Of a stretch of DNA of 64,000 bases, positions 26,312-35,678 are shown piece by piece. A program made the translations under genes and the position numbers. Positions within the stretch are counted from its first letter, which is position 1, and each line of letters starts with the position of its first letter. The notes beneath the pieces are model-generated. The model was not told the origin of the DNA. It ran no database searches and worked only from the letters and a program-made list of their open reading frames with translations. Source of the stretch: an uncultured Eubacteriales bacterium (GTDB lineage: Bacteria; Bacillota; Clostridia; Oscillospirales; Acutalibacteraceae); the NCBI GenBank assembly GCA_934725425.1, contig CAKVAX010000001.1, forward strand, positions 1 to 64,000, written 5' to 3'.

Positions 26312-27784
26312 ATGCAGCTCAGCAAACTAATAGAAAACTTAAGTATTATAAAATTTACCGGAAGTTTAGACATAGAAATATCAGATATTGTTTATGATTC
26401 CAGAAAAGTTACGAAAAACAGCATATTTGTATGCCTCAAAGGCCATAATTCTGATGGTCACGAATATATTTTAGATGCCATAAAAAACGGAGCCACTGCT
26501 GTGGTGTCTGAAAAATACCTCGAAATTAAAGATGCAACATTAATAGTTGTTGAAAATTCCAGAAAATTTTTAGCGGATATCTCGGCAAATTTTTTTGAAC
26601 ATCCTGCCAAAAAAATGAATGTGATAGGCTTAACGGGAACCAAAGGCAAAACCACTACTTCTTTTATGATAAAAAGCATTTTAGAAAAATCGGGTAAAAA
26701 AGTCGGCCTCATAGGCACTCTTGGAGTGGTGCTTTCGGACAGAATCGTAAAAACAAATAATACCACTCCCGAATCCTACGAAGTACAAAAATATTTAAAA
26801 CAGATGAGCGACGAAGGATACTCTCACTGTATAATCGAAGCATCATCTATAGGATTAAGAGATTACAGAATCAGCGGTTTTACTTTTGATGTAGGGGTAT
26901 TTACCAATTTTTCTCACGATCACATAGGGGATGGAGAACACAAAAGTATCGAAGAATATTTGGAGTGTAAAAGTATACTTTTCAGAAACAGCAAATGTGG
27001 AATATTTAATGTTGATGATAGCAATTTCCGCTCAGTTTCCCAAAACAGCACTTGCACCATTAAAACTTTTGGAATTAATAACCCCGGAGACTATAAAGCT
27101 GAAAAAATAGAACTCGTAAACCACAAAGGAAACGTGGGAATAAAATTTAATGTTCTCGGCAAAATCAATTTAAACGAAGTATATATTCCTATTCCCGGGA
27201 AATTTAACGTTTATAATGCTTTGGCAGCTATTGCTGTGTGTGATACCCTTAATGTATCCGCAGATAGCATTATAGACGGTTTAAAAACCGTTCATGTGAA
27301 AGGGAGGGTAGAACCCGTAAATATTTCAGAAAAATTTTCTCTTTTCATTGACTATGCTCACAATGCTTTAAGTATGGAAAATGTTTTAAAAACATTACGT
27401 GAATACAATCCAAAAAGATTAGTGACATTGTTTGGCGCCGGTGGAAACAGACCGAAAATTCGAAGATATGAAATGGGTGAAATGTCGGGGAAATACTCAG
27501 ATTTATCGGTAATCACAAGCGATAATCCCAGATTTGAAAATCCAATGGATATAATCGAGGATATAAAAATCGGAATTAATAAAACGAAAGGAAAATATGT
27601 GGTTATTCCTGACAGAAAAGAAGCTATAAAATATTGCATAGAAAATGCTTGTGAAGGTGACATTATAGTGCTTGCAGGAAAGGGCCATGAAGATTACCAA
27701 GAAATCAAGGGAGTAAAATATCCCATGGACGAAAGAATTATAATAAATGAAATTTTAAAAGAATTAAATCAACAATCGGAGTAG
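26312..27784 (+). CDS. murE: UDP-MurNAc-tripeptide synthetase (MurE)
   Basis: A 490-residue Mur ligase. The substrate domain comes first (DSRKVTKNSIFVCLKGHNSDGH). The ATPase domain has GLTGTKGKTTTSFMI and the carbamylated-Lys region, and the C-terminal domain has FGAGGNRPKIRR and SDNPRFENP. The DNPR motif near residue 405 is the one linked to meso-diaminopimelate addition, so the cell wall is probably DAP-type. MurE adds the third residue to UDP-MurNAc-L-Ala-D-Glu in the cytosol. It is followed directly by murF. Confidence 0.95.
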   Translation: MQLSKLIENLSIIKFTGSLDIEISDIVYDSRKVTKNSIFVCLKGHNSDGHEYILDAIKNGATAVVSEKYLEIKDATLIVVENSRKFLADISANFFEHPAKKMNVIGLTGTKGKTTTSFMIKSILEKSGKKVGLIGTLGVVLSDRIVKTNNTTPESYEVQKYLKQMSDEGYSHCIIEASSIGLRDYRISGFTFDVGVFTNFSHDHIGDGEHKSIEEYLECKSILFRNSKCGIFNVDDSNFRSVSQNSTCTIKTFGINNPGDYKAEKIELVNHKGNVGIKFNVLGKINLNEVYIPIPGKFNVYNALAAIAVCDTLNVSADSIIDGLKTVHVKGRVEPVNISEKFSLFIDYAHNALSMENVLKTLREYNPKRLVTLFGAGGNRPKIRRYEMGEMSGKYSDLSVITSDNPRFENPMDIIEDIKIGINKTKGKYVVIPDRKEAIKYCIENACEGDIIVLAGKGHEDYQEIKGVKYPMDERIIINEILKELNQQSE

Positions 27785-27793
27785 GTGGAAAAT

Positions 27794-29170
27794 TTGAAAG
27801 AAATCAGTATATCGGAAATTTTGTCGGCTACAGGTGGAAAATTAATTTCCGGAAACACGGACGATACTATAAATTATGTATGCATTGATAGCCGAAAAGT
27901 TATTAAAGGTGCGCTTTTCGTGCCTTTGATTGGGGAAAATACCGATGGACATAAATACATACAAAATGCTTTTGAAAATGGAGCAAAAGTTTCTTTTTGC
28001 CAACCAGGAAAGCTAGGGGATACATCCGGCGGAGCTATTATAGAAGTAGATTCTACTTTGGATGCTCTTCAAAAATTGGCTAAATATTACAGAAGTAAAT
28101 TCAATATTCCTTTCATCGGAGTATCCGGCAGCGTGGGAAAGACCACCACTAAAGAAATGATAGCCACTGTTCTGAGTGAAAATTTAAAAGTTTTAAAAAC
28201 AGAAGGAAATTACAATGGTCAGATAGGGTTGCCTTTAACCATATTTAATTTGGATGATACCCATGAAGCCGCGGTTTTGGAAATGGGTGTAAGCAAATTT
28301 GGAGAAATGGAAAAGCTGGCGGATATAGCTGATATTGATATTGCGGTTATAACAAATATCGGTCTTTCACATATAGAAAATTTTAAAGATATGAAAAATA
28401 CCTGTGCAGAAAAATTAAAAATGATAAAAAAAGACAATGGAATCGTTTTGTTAAATGGTGATTCTCCTGCACTCACCGAAGCCAAACCGAGCAATCCTTC
28501 TCAAAAAGTAATATTTTTTGGAATGAATGGTTCGTATCCGTATAAATTTGAGGATATAAGTTTTCACAGCTCCAATACAGAATTTACGCTTGTCACAGAC
28601 AGCTTTAAAGACACTGTGACTATTCCGTGCTTGGGCATGCACAATGTATATAATGCTTTGGCTGCCATAGGCGTTGCCAGTGAGCTTAACATACATTTTG
28701 AGGATATAAAAAGAGGCCTTATGAAGTTTAAAAATGTAGGCATGCGCCAGCAGGTGTTTAACGTTGGGGACATAGTTCTTGTGGATGATTCCTATAACGC
28801 CAGCCCGGATTCAGTCAAAAGTTCGGCAAAAATTTTAAGAAATATAAATTCCGAAGGAAAAAATGTCCTAGTTATTGCCGATATGTTGGAGCTCGGAGCT
28901 CGTTCCAAAGAAATTCATTTTGATACCGGAAGATATATCGCCTTAGAGGGAATAGATGTTCTGATTACTATAGGAGAAAACGCAAAATATTTGTCCGAAG
29001 GGGCTTTGTCGGTAAAATCAGATCTTCAATCTTACCACTGCACAGAAAATGACGAAGCTTTCGAAGTGTTAAAAAATGTCTTGCAAAAAAGCGACAAGGT
29101 TCTCATAAAGGGTTCGCGTGGAATGCACACAGATGAAATCAGCGCCAAAATAAAAGAATATTATGCTTAA
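27794..29170 (+). CDS. murF: UDP-MurNAc-tripeptide D-Ala-D-Ala ligase (MurF)
   Basis: A Mur ligase of about 458 residues with GVSGSVGKTTTKEMIATVL (ATP-binding), the EMGVSKFGEMEKLADIADID segment and DDSYNASPDSVKSS in the C-terminal domain, all typical of MurF. It adds D-Ala-D-Ala to complete the pentapeptide precursor. The frame is open from GTG at 27785, but TTG at 27794 has the better spacing from GGTGG. The start is therefore not certain by three residues. The gene nearly abuts murE. Confidence 0.93.
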   Translation: MKEISISEILSATGGKLISGNTDDTINYVCIDSRKVIKGALFVPLIGENTDGHKYIQNAFENGAKVSFCQPGKLGDTSGGAIIEVDSTLDALQKLAKYYRSKFNIPFIGVSGSVGKTTTKEMIATVLSENLKVLKTEGNYNGQIGLPLTIFNLDDTHEAAVLEMGVSKFGEMEKLADIADIDIAVITNIGLSHIENFKDMKNTCAEKLKMIKKDNGIVLLNGDSPALTEAKPSNPSQKVIFFGMNGSYPYKFEDISFHSSNTEFTLVTDSFKDTVTIPCLGMHNVYNALAAIGVASELNIHFEDIKRGLMKFKNVGMRQQVFNVGDIVLVDDSYNASPDSVKSSAKILRNINSEGKNVLVIADMLELGARSKEIHFDTGRYIALEGIDVLITIGENAKYLSEGALSVKSDLQSYHCTENDEAFEVLKNVLQKSDKVLIKGSRGMHTDEISAKIKEYYA

Positions 29171-29183
29171 AATTTTAAGATAT

Positions 29184-29212
29184 AAATGCTCATATTATAT
29201 GGGCATTTGTTT
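29184..29212 (+). terminator. Terminator after murF
   Basis: An 11-bp stem AAATGCTCATA/TATGGGCATTT (29184-29194 and 29198-29208, one G-T pair) followed by GTTTTG. The T-run is short, so it may be leaky. The following 125 nt before folE hold no gene. Confidence 0.6.
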
Positions 29213-29337
29213 TGCACAAAAAAAGTAATTAATCTTTTTTATTTTATAAAAGAAGTAGAATATGGGCAATATTTGTTTTAAAAAATCTATTTTTAGTTTA
29301 AAATTAAAATAAGAGTTTGTGATTTGAAGGTGAAAAC

Positions 29338-29913
29338 GTGAAATCTGTAGATTTGGAGAAAGCAGTAAAGGCATCGAAAGAACTGTTTGAAAGTTTAAAT
29401 TTAACTGTTTTAGAAGAAACGCCCCTGCGGTTCGTTAAAATGCTGTGTGATATGACTGCCTACAGCAATATATCTAATAACGAAATTGCTGATATGGTGA
29501 ACAAAATTTTCCCTTTAAATTCCAAGGTACATTCAAAAAATGTCGTTATGGTGAAAAATATAGATGCGTTCAGCATGTGCGAACATCATGTTGCTTTAAT
29601 GTATGATATGAAAATTTCAGTTGCCTACATCCCCACAGAATTTGTTTTAGGTCTTTCAAAAATAGTCAGAATGGTTGATATGGTTTGTAAAAGACTACAG
29701 TTACAGGAAAGAATTTCCTCGGATATAATGGAAATAATGAAAATTCTTACTAAAACTGAAGATGTCGCTGTTATGATAAAAGCAAAGCATAGCTGCGTTA
29801 CAGCAAGAGGTATAAATAATGTTTCGTCTGAAACTGTTACCACATCTTTTAGCGGTAAGTTTGAAAGCGATATAAACACTCGACTAGAGTTTTTGAATTC
29901 TATCGATAAATAA
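29338..29913 (+). CDS. folE: GTP cyclohydrolase I
   Basis: A 191-residue FolE. The zinc and catalytic residues are in FSMCEHHVALMYDMK and HSCVTARG, with VLGLSKIVRMVDMVCKRLQLQERI, the family core. It turns GTP into dihydroneopterin triphosphate, the first step of folate synthesis (also usable for queuosine-type pathways). It starts with GTG at 29338 after GAAGGTGA. No other folate gene is nearby. It precedes rsmA by 21 nt, likely in one transcript. Confidence 0.92.
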   Translation: MKSVDLEKAVKASKELFESLNLTVLEETPLRFVKMLCDMTAYSNISNNEIADMVNKIFPLNSKVHSKNVVMVKNIDAFSMCEHHVALMYDMKISVAYIPTEFVLGLSKIVRMVDMVCKRLQLQERISSDIMEIMKILTKTEDVAVMIKAKHSCVTARGINNVSSETVTTSFSGKFESDINTRLEFLNSIDK

Positions 29914-29934
29914 TATAAGTCGGGAAGTGTAAAA

Positions 29935-30789
29935 GTGAAATGTTTATCTGATATAAAAAATATAAGAAATATATTATCCTCTCATGGCTTTAAATTTTCT
30001 AAGTCCTTAGGACAAAATTTTATAATAAACCCGGACGTTTGCCCTGCCATGGCGGAAGCTTGCTCGGAATATTCCGACTCGGGAATTATTGAGATTGGCC
30101 CTGGAATAGGGGTGCTTACTGTTGAGCTTGCAAAAAAATTTAAAAAAGTAATTTCGATTGAGATAGATAAAAGACTTATCCCCATTTTGAAAGACACAAC
30201 TTCAGAATTTGATAATATTAAGATAATTAATTCAGATATACTGAAATTGAATTTAAAAGAATTAATAAATTCTGAGTTTGAAAATTTTGACAAAATAAAT
30301 GTCTGTGCAAATTTGCCTTATTATATAACTTCCGACATTATAATGTACATTTTGGAAAATGAGGAAATAAAAATAGATTCTCTGACTCTAATGCTTCAAA
30401 AAGAGGCTGCCGAGAGAATTTGTGCTTCTCCGGGTACGCGAAATGCCGGCGCTATCAGTTTAGCGGTTAGATATTATGGAACACCCGAGATACTATTTGA
30501 TGTCGGCAGAGAAAATTTTGTGCCTTCTCCTAACGTCGATTCGGTAGTCATAAGAATAGACATGACAAAATCAATGAAGAATTTTGTTAAGAATAAGAGT
30601 AACTTTTTTAAATTGGTTAGGGCTGCCTTTTCCCAAAGAAGAAAAAATATTTTAAATTCTCTTTCTTCTCAAATGGGTATGCCCAAAGAAAGAATAAGTG
30701 AGATTTTAAAATCATCTAATATCGATTCATCACTTCGTGCGGAGCAATTAAGTTTTGAAGATTTTGCAAAAATTTCGGATAATTTTTGA
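29935..30789 (+). CDS. rsmA: 16S rRNA (adenine1518/1519-N6) dimethyltransferase
   Basis: A 284-residue KsgA/RsmA. The SAM site is IIEIGPGIGVLTVELAKK. SLGQNFIINPDVCPAMAE lies near the N terminus, and the catalytic NLPYYITSDIIMYIL (NxPY motif) follows. The C-terminal helical domain (AAFSQRRKNILNSL) is complete. It dimethylates two adenosines near the 3' end of 16S rRNA. GTG start at 29935. Confidence 0.95.
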   Translation: MKCLSDIKNIRNILSSHGFKFSKSLGQNFIINPDVCPAMAEACSEYSDSGIIEIGPGIGVLTVELAKKFKKVISIEIDKRLIPILKDTTSEFDNIKIINSDILKLNLKELINSEFENFDKINVCANLPYYITSDIIMYILENEEIKIDSLTLMLQKEAAERICASPGTRNAGAISLAVRYYGTPEILFDVGRENFVPSPNVDSVVIRIDMTKSMKNFVKNKSNFFKLVRAAFSQRRKNILNSLSSQMGMPKERISEILKSSNIDSSLRAEQLSFEDFAKISDNF

Positions 30790-30804
30790 GTACAATAAAT
30801 TTAA

Positions 30805-30838
30805 TCCACCGCTAGATTTTAGCGGTGGACCTTTTATT
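30805..30838. terminator. Bidirectional terminator between rsmA and murD
   Basis: A 9-bp stem TCCACCGCT/AGCGGTGGA (30805-30813 and 30821-30829) followed by CCTTTTATTTA on the plus strand. It lies between convergent genes. Confidence 0.75.
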
Positions 30839-32237
30839 TATCCAGACTATTTACAATTTTTTTAAAGTCCTTTCCTCTTTCTTCAAAATTTTTATAGCTG
30901 TCGAAACTTGTGCATGCAGGAGAAAGTAAAATTATATCACCTGATTTAGAATTGTTAAACGCTGTTTGAACAGCTTCATTCATGTTATTTGCGTGAATAA
31001 TGGATAGCTTTTTTGCACTGTAGTTTTTGGATTTTATTACGTCACTTTCAATTTTTGATGCAGCCGGACCCATTAATATAAGCACCGAAACCTTATCGTT
31101 TATCTTTTCCGCAAGCTCCGTAAACGGTACCTTTTTGTCATGCCCTCCTGCGATTAAAATTATCCTCTTATCAAATAGAGAAAGTGCTCCTTTTACCACT
31201 CTGGTGGGGCTGGAAGCGATAGAATCGTTATAAAACGATACCCCGTTTATTGATTTTACAAATTCTATTCGATGTTCAACGCCCGAAAAAGTATTTGCAA
31301 CATTCTTTATATTTTTCTCTGAAACTAAATTTTTTACTGCACAAATTGCCGCCATGTAATTTTCCACGTTGTGCATTCCCGGAATTTTTATGTCTGACAG
31401 ATTAATTATTTTACTGTCTTTTCCGGATTCCGAAAAAATTATATTTTTATTTTCATTTATCCAAGCCCCGGACTTCAACTTTTCTTTTGTGCTGAAAAAT
31501 AAAACTTTCCCTCGCACTTTTTTTGCCATGCATTTTGTTCCCGCGTTATCATAATTTAGTATAGAAGTCGAAAATGCATTTTGGTGCAGAATTATTTGTT
31601 CTTTTGCGTTTGTGTATTCAGCCATGTCCTTGTGAACGTCAAGATGATTAGGAGAAATATTTGTTATTACTGATATATCGGGGCTTTTTCGCATCGAAAT
31701 TAATTGGAAGCTTGATAACTCCACCACCGCAAAATCTTCTTTTTTTATATTTTTTATTTCCGGCAAAAGAGGTTTTCCTATGTTTCCTCCTACGAATACA
31801 GTTTTATTGGCGGCTTTTAAAATTTCCGATATAAGAGTTGTCACTGTCGTTTTTCCGTCACTGCCTGTTACGCCTATAATTTTGCACGGGCATATATCAA
31901 AAAATATCTCCATCTCTGAAGTTACTAAGGTTCCTTTTTCTCTGGCTTTAACGATACTGTCCGATAAAAAATTTACTCCGGGACTTCTTATTATTACATC
32001 TATGTTTTCGTTCCATACGGTTTTATCAGCTAACCTCAAAGAAACATTTTGGTTACTGAGTAAATTTTTTAAAATATTTTCATCAATGCATTCTTTAGGC
32101 TTTTCATCATAAACAATTACAGAAATGTTTTCTTCTGTAAGCATTTTTATAAATGGTAAATTGCTTCTTCCGATGCCATAAAACATAATTTTTTTGCTTT
32201 TTAGTTTGGTTATGAGGTCATAATAATTTTCTTGCAT
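30834..32237 (-). CDS. murD: UDP-MurNAc-L-alanine:D-glutamate ligase (MurD)
   Basis: A 467-residue Mur ligase with the MurD N-terminal Rossmann region (KIMFYGIGRSNLPFIKML), GVTGSDGKTTVTTLISEIL for ATP, SPNHLDVHKDMAEYTNAK and the C-terminal ILIAGGHDKKVPFTELAE. It adds D-glutamate to UDP-MurNAc-L-Ala. It stands apart from murEF, on the opposite strand. Other division-and-wall genes (mraY, murG, ftsW) are not in the window. Confidence 0.93.
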   Translation of the reverse strand: MQENYYDLITKLKSKKIMFYGIGRSNLPFIKMLTEENISVIVYDEKPKECIDENILKNLLSNQNVSLRLADKTVWNENIDVIIRSPGVNFLSDSIVKAREKGTLVTSEMEIFFDICPCKIIGVTGSDGKTTVTTLISEILKAANKTVFVGGNIGKPLLPEIKNIKKEDFAVVELSSFQLISMRKSPDISVITNISPNHLDVHKDMAEYTNAKEQIILHQNAFSTSILNYDNAGTKCMAKKVRGKVLFFSTKEKLKSGAWINENKNIIFSESGKDSKIINLSDIKIPGMHNVENYMAAICAVKNLVSEKNIKNVANTFSGVEHRIEFVKSINGVSFYNDSIASSPTRVVKGALSLFDKRIILIAGGHDKKVPFTELAEKINDKVSVLILMGPAASKIESDVIKSKNYSAKKLSIIHANNMNEAVQTAFNNSKSGDIILLSPACTSFDSYKNFEERGKDFKKIVNSLDK

Positions 32238-32279
32238 ATTTTCTCCTTGAGTTTAAAAATTCAATATAAGTACAAAAAA

Positions 32280-32308
32280 ATTTTAACTCTTAATAAAGAA
32301 TATGTCTA
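32280..32308 (-). promoter_or_regulatory. Candidate promoter of murD
   Basis: On the minus strand, TAGACA (32308-32303), a 17-nt spacer and TAAAAT (32285-32280), about 45 nt upstream of the murD start. Confidence 0.5.
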
Positions 32309-32333
32309 CACTCAAATTGAATTTATGCTCTTT

Positions 32334-33017
32334 CTAAAAATCAATGAAATATGTATTTATATATCCAAGTATTCCGTTCTTTTCTGCTACATACCAGTCT
32401 TCCCATTGTGACAGTAACTTCACCTTTTCACCCTCTGTTAGAGTTTGGACGATTTCCGATTTTGTACTTGGTCTTCTAAATATGTTGGCGTCCTTTATTG
32501 CTCTCCCATAAATAACTCCTGTGTAAGGTATGAAAGGTATTCCAAAATATTCTGTTAACGACATTATAATTGCTGCGGAGAGATTTTCGATATTATTCCT
32601 TAACCACCTAAAATTTTCTTCATTTGAACAATTTATTTTTATTATTACATCTTCTTCAAAATCATTTTCTTCAGCTTCTGTGGTTTTGATACCTGTGTTT
32701 TCGGGAATTATATTTTTTAAATTTATTTCCAAAATATTTTTTAATCGTTGTGATTGAGGATTCCCTGATTTGTACGAAATCGAAATTATGTAATCGGAAC
32801 CATTGTTATTTTCGGAATCTATTTGCAAGTTTATGTTCGAAAAATCCGGTATTTCCTCCGAAGTTTTTCTCTCAATTATATTATTCGCCAAACTTATAGC
32901 GTTGGAATTAAGCGCATTTTTAATTTCTGAAGATATCAGATTTGAATAGTACTCACAGTTTGAGTTGTCATTTTTTGATTTGTAATCATTTTTTGTATTG
33001 ATATAGATTGTAGGCAT
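32334..33017 (-). CDS. Degenerate N-acetylmuramoyl-alanine amidase with SH3 domain
   Basis: A 227-residue protein. The ends align well with a clostridial amidase_3 family whose members start MPxIYLSPS and carry EEYYMNLIAD, then WIRNNIEEIA and LTEYFGIPF before an SH3 domain (compare CEYYSNLISS, WLRNNIENLS, SLTEYFGIPF). Here the catalytic His and Glu stretches are gone: the LHLALHSN-type motif reads YIISISYKSGN and the VEIAYH-type motif reads IKINCSN. The C-terminal SH3b domain (residues about 168-227, ANIFRRPSTKSEIVQTL) looks intact. It probably binds wall without cleaving it (inference). The gene lies 15 nt after the deacetylase. The family comparison is from memory. Confidence 0.6.
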   Translation of the reverse strand: MPTIYINTKNDYKSKNDNSNCEYYSNLISSEIKNALNSNAISLANNIIERKTSEEIPDFSNINLQIDSENNNGSDYIISISYKSGNPQSQRLKNILEINLKNIIPENTGIKTTEAEENDFEEDVIIKINCSNEENFRWLRNNIENLSAAIIMSLTEYFGIPFIPYTGVIYGRAIKDANIFRRPSTKSEIVQTLTEGEKVKLLSQWEDWYVAEKNGILGYINTYFIDF

Positions 33018-33032
33018 AAAATTTCTCCTTTA

Positions 33033-33908
33033 TTATTTTTCAAATTTTGAAAATATTTTTTCTGTAGCCACACCGGGAGGACGTATAAATCTTTTTAAAC
33101 CGAATAAACATTCCGGGTTTCTGGAAATTATATTCACTTTGCTTTCACATAAAAATGTTGCTTTAAATCCCAAAGATTTTAAAATTTCTTCCGAACAATC
33201 ACTTTTGGCCCCATAGGGATAAAAAAATGCAGTTGGCGTGAATCCGGTGTTTTTTGAAATTAATTCTTGGGATTTTTTAATGTCTTCGGAGAGCTTCTGT
33301 TTGTATTCTTCTGTGGATTCATTGCGCTTCTTTGTGCACCCTATGCGGGATTTTTTGTTTGAGTGCATGTTATAGGTATGATTTTGAATTTCCACTAAAC
33401 CCGATTTTGACATTTCGGATATTTTTTCCCAGTTTGCGTGGGAATAAGTTGGGTTCTCATCGTGAGTCGTGGTGTATCTTTCGGCTTCTTTTGCGATTGG
33501 AGAAAATACAAATTTTGCTTCATATTTTTTTGCTAAAGGAAAGGCGTACAGGTAATTATTAAATGCGCCGTCATCGAAAGTAAGCAATATGGGTTTTTCG
33601 GGGAGGTCTTTTTTGTTTTCGGTGTAATCTATAAGGTCCTGCACAAGAATAGTTGTGTACCCATGGCTTTTTATATATTTTAAATCTTCTTCGAAAACAT
33701 TTTGAGGTACGATAAATTTATTGGAATTTCCCGGATTTTTTAAAATTAAGTGATACATTAAAATCGGCAATCTTTTTTCACAGCTGCACTTTTCGGCTTC
33801 TTCGGCGTTTGATGTTATGTTGGATATCACAAGTATAACAGCCAGTGTAGAAACGATCGCGGCGACCCATAGAAAGATTTTTAATTTCGAGTTTCTTTTC
33901 ATATACAC
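33033..33908 (-). CDS. Membrane-anchored polysaccharide deacetylase
   Basis: A protein of about 291 residues. An N-terminal membrane anchor (KIFLWVAAIVSTLAVILVISN) precedes a carbohydrate esterase 4 domain outside the membrane. The catalytic motifs are intact: LLTFDDG (Asp pair), QNHTYNMH (H-T-x-x-x-H metal site) and FFYPYG. It removes acetyl groups from peptidoglycan or another surface glycan, which can give lysozyme resistance. GTG at 33908 sits best behind AAAGGTGAT. ATG at 33902 and TTG at 33914 are alternatives. Operon with the SH3 protein downstream. Confidence 0.85.
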   Translation of the reverse strand: MYMKRNSKLKIFLWVAAIVSTLAVILVISNITSNAEEAEKCSCEKRLPILMYHLILKNPGNSNKFIVPQNVFEEDLKYIKSHGYTTILVQDLIDYTENKKDLPEKPILLTFDDGAFNNYLYAFPLAKKYEAKFVFSPIAKEAERYTTTHDENPTYSHANWEKISEMSKSGLVEIQNHTYNMHSNKKSRIGCTKKRNESTEEYKQKLSEDIKKSQELISKNTGFTPTAFFYPYGAKSDCSEEILKSLGFKATFLCESKVNIISRNPECLFGLKRFIRPPGVATEKIFSKFEK

Positions 33909-34030
33909 GTACAATCACCTTTGATAATTACTTTTTTACATTATATGTTTAAAAAAATCCCTATTATTACATCTGAGTAAACACAATGTTTATCGCCTGG
34001 CTTTTTATTTGTTGAAAAACCATAAAAATA

Positions 34031-34059
34031 TTGACAATATACAAAAGATAATGTATAAT
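34031..34059 (+). promoter_or_regulatory. Consensus sigma-A promoter of the kinase gene
   Basis: TTGACA (34031-34036), a 17-nt spacer and TATAAT (34054-34059), a perfect match to consensus, 38 nt before the ATG and its AAAAGGAGATGG SD. It predicts strong, simple expression. Confidence 0.85.
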
Positions 34060-34096
34060 TTCAGCAAACATAAACACTTTAAAAGGAGATGGACTT

Positions 34097-35578
34097 ATGA
34101 ATCTATTAGAAGCTATTAAGAAAAAATATAAAGAATTAGCAAATAGAAAATCAAATTCGGCCAGCAATGTTCCGGCAGACGACCTGAAACCCATACCTGC
34201 TTTAAAGAAAAAAATTGACGATTGTACTAAGGAAATCAATGATGCGATTGAAAAATGTAAGGAAAAAGAATATTTTACCAATATGTTAAAAAAATTCGCT
34301 AAGGATTTAAAGAACTCGTTAGATAAGGTGGATGAAAAACCAGAATCGAAAAATTGGGATTTTTACCGCATGTGTCGGCTCTTGGAGATGGCTGTGATGC
34401 AATGGTGCGCTTCTTCGCCTCCTTTTTCTAAAGAAATTATGCTTTATATTTTAATTGGATTAACAAAAAACAAGTGGAACTCGGTTCCGGATATTAATTC
34501 ACTTGAAATAACTAAAATTGTTATAAAACAATCTGATAATAGTGTAGATAATGATGTTAAAAAATCTCTCCAAAATTTTGTGATATCTCTCGTGAAAGTT
34601 TATTTCCGTTATGGAGTTGAAAAACCTAAAGTTGAATCCAAAAACCCTTTAGAAGGAATTAAAGAATTTAAAAGAGAAGAGATAAAAAATGATGATAACA
34701 AAAGTCGGTTAGGAAAAGGCTCTATAGGCTCAGTGCACGAAATTCAATATAAAGGTAAAAACGGTAAAATTAAGTCTAGAGCGGAGAAAAATTTGCAACC
34801 TCAGTTCTCTATTGACGGTGAAGTTTTAGATTATGCACAGGCCTATATTGTAGGGAATAAATTAGTTGAAGATAAATTTGAAAAAATTATACATGAACAT
34901 AAAAAGAAGAAAGAAGAATATGAAAAATTAAAGCCCGGAGTAGATGAGGCAAAATTGAAAGCGCTTGAAAAAGAAGTAAATAAACTTAAGGATAAATACC
35001 GAAGTGTTGCTCGTGTAAAGGTAAGGAAAAAAGATGGTGGATTTTCTATGTTCGCTGATGTGGCTGAAGGAGATTTGAGCAGATTTTATTATCTTGATGA
35101 ATCTGTGAATGGAAAATTAAAGGATGCCAACTTTGCAGTAAAACTGGATAATGGGGAAAAAGTAGATAGACTTTTCAAAGATCTTACAACGGGCGTTGAC
35201 CAACTGCACGAAGTGGGATTGGTGCACGGCGATATTAAACCGACCAATATTTTGGCATATAAAACTAAAAGCGGAGGTTTAAAGTATAAAATAAGCGATT
35301 TTGATACTGTATCAGAGGTGGAAGGTTATAAAGACGTAAATTCCCATACCTACCATTATATTCCTGATTGTTACGATGCGAGAAACAGAATACCGGACGG
35401 AGAAACGGCCAAAAGAGTTGACTGTTACTCAATATGCATGACCTTGAGAGAAATATTTGATATTATAGATAATTTTGGAGGGGAAAAACCCCAATCTCTT
35501 CAGAAACATGCCGAAGGCTTGGTCGCAAAATATGAGAAAAAGCACTCATGCTCCAGAGAATCTTTCCCTGCAAAATAA
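34097..35578 (+). CDS. Eukaryotic-like Ser/Thr protein kinase with helical N-terminal extension
   Basis: A 493-residue protein. Residues 1-180 are Lys-rich and mostly helical, with no known family. The kinase domain starts with the Gly loop LGKGSIGSV (205-213) and a Lys at 231 in RAEKNL. A charged coiled-coil insertion covers about 260-300. The catalytic loop HGDIKPTN (D379, K381, N384) is complete, and the metal motif is DFD (401-403) instead of DFG. It has no signal peptide, no membrane helix and no PASTA repeats, so it is not a PknB/PrkC wall-sensing kinase. A phosphatase is not adjacent. The domain plan suits a translocated effector or a cytosolic signalling kinase. Monocistronic behind a consensus promoter. 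Confidence 0.8.
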   Translation: MNLLEAIKKKYKELANRKSNSASNVPADDLKPIPALKKKIDDCTKEINDAIEKCKEKEYFTNMLKKFAKDLKNSLDKVDEKPESKNWDFYRMCRLLEMAVMQWCASSPPFSKEIMLYILIGLTKNKWNSVPDINSLEITKIVIKQSDNSVDNDVKKSLQNFVISLVKVYFRYGVEKPKVESKNPLEGIKEFKREEIKNDDNKSRLGKGSIGSVHEIQYKGKNGKIKSRAEKNLQPQFSIDGEVLDYAQAYIVGNKLVEDKFEKIIHEHKKKKEEYEKLKPGVDEAKLKALEKEVNKLKDKYRSVARVKVRKKDGGFSMFADVAEGDLSRFYYLDESVNGKLKDANFAVKLDNGEKVDRLFKDLTTGVDQLHEVGLVHGDIKPTNILAYKTKSGGLKYKISDFDTVSEVEGYKDVNSHTYHYIPDCYDARNRIPDGETAKRVDCYSICMTLREIFDIIDNFGGEKPQSLQKHAEGLVAKYEKKHSCSRESFPAK

Positions 35579-35595
35579 TCTTCTTAATTAAACAG

Positions 35596-35624
35596 TTGAC
35601 AAAAAAATATATTTAATGTAGACT
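35596..35624 (+). promoter_or_regulatory. Candidate promoter of the SRP/ribosome operon
   Basis: TTGACA (35596-35601), a 17-nt spacer and TAGACT (35619-35624), 55 nt before ylxM. Confidence 0.5.
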
Positions 35625-35678
35625 ATAAATGTACTGTAAAGCGATTCACTTGACAGTGTGTGAAAAACAGGAGTGCCT

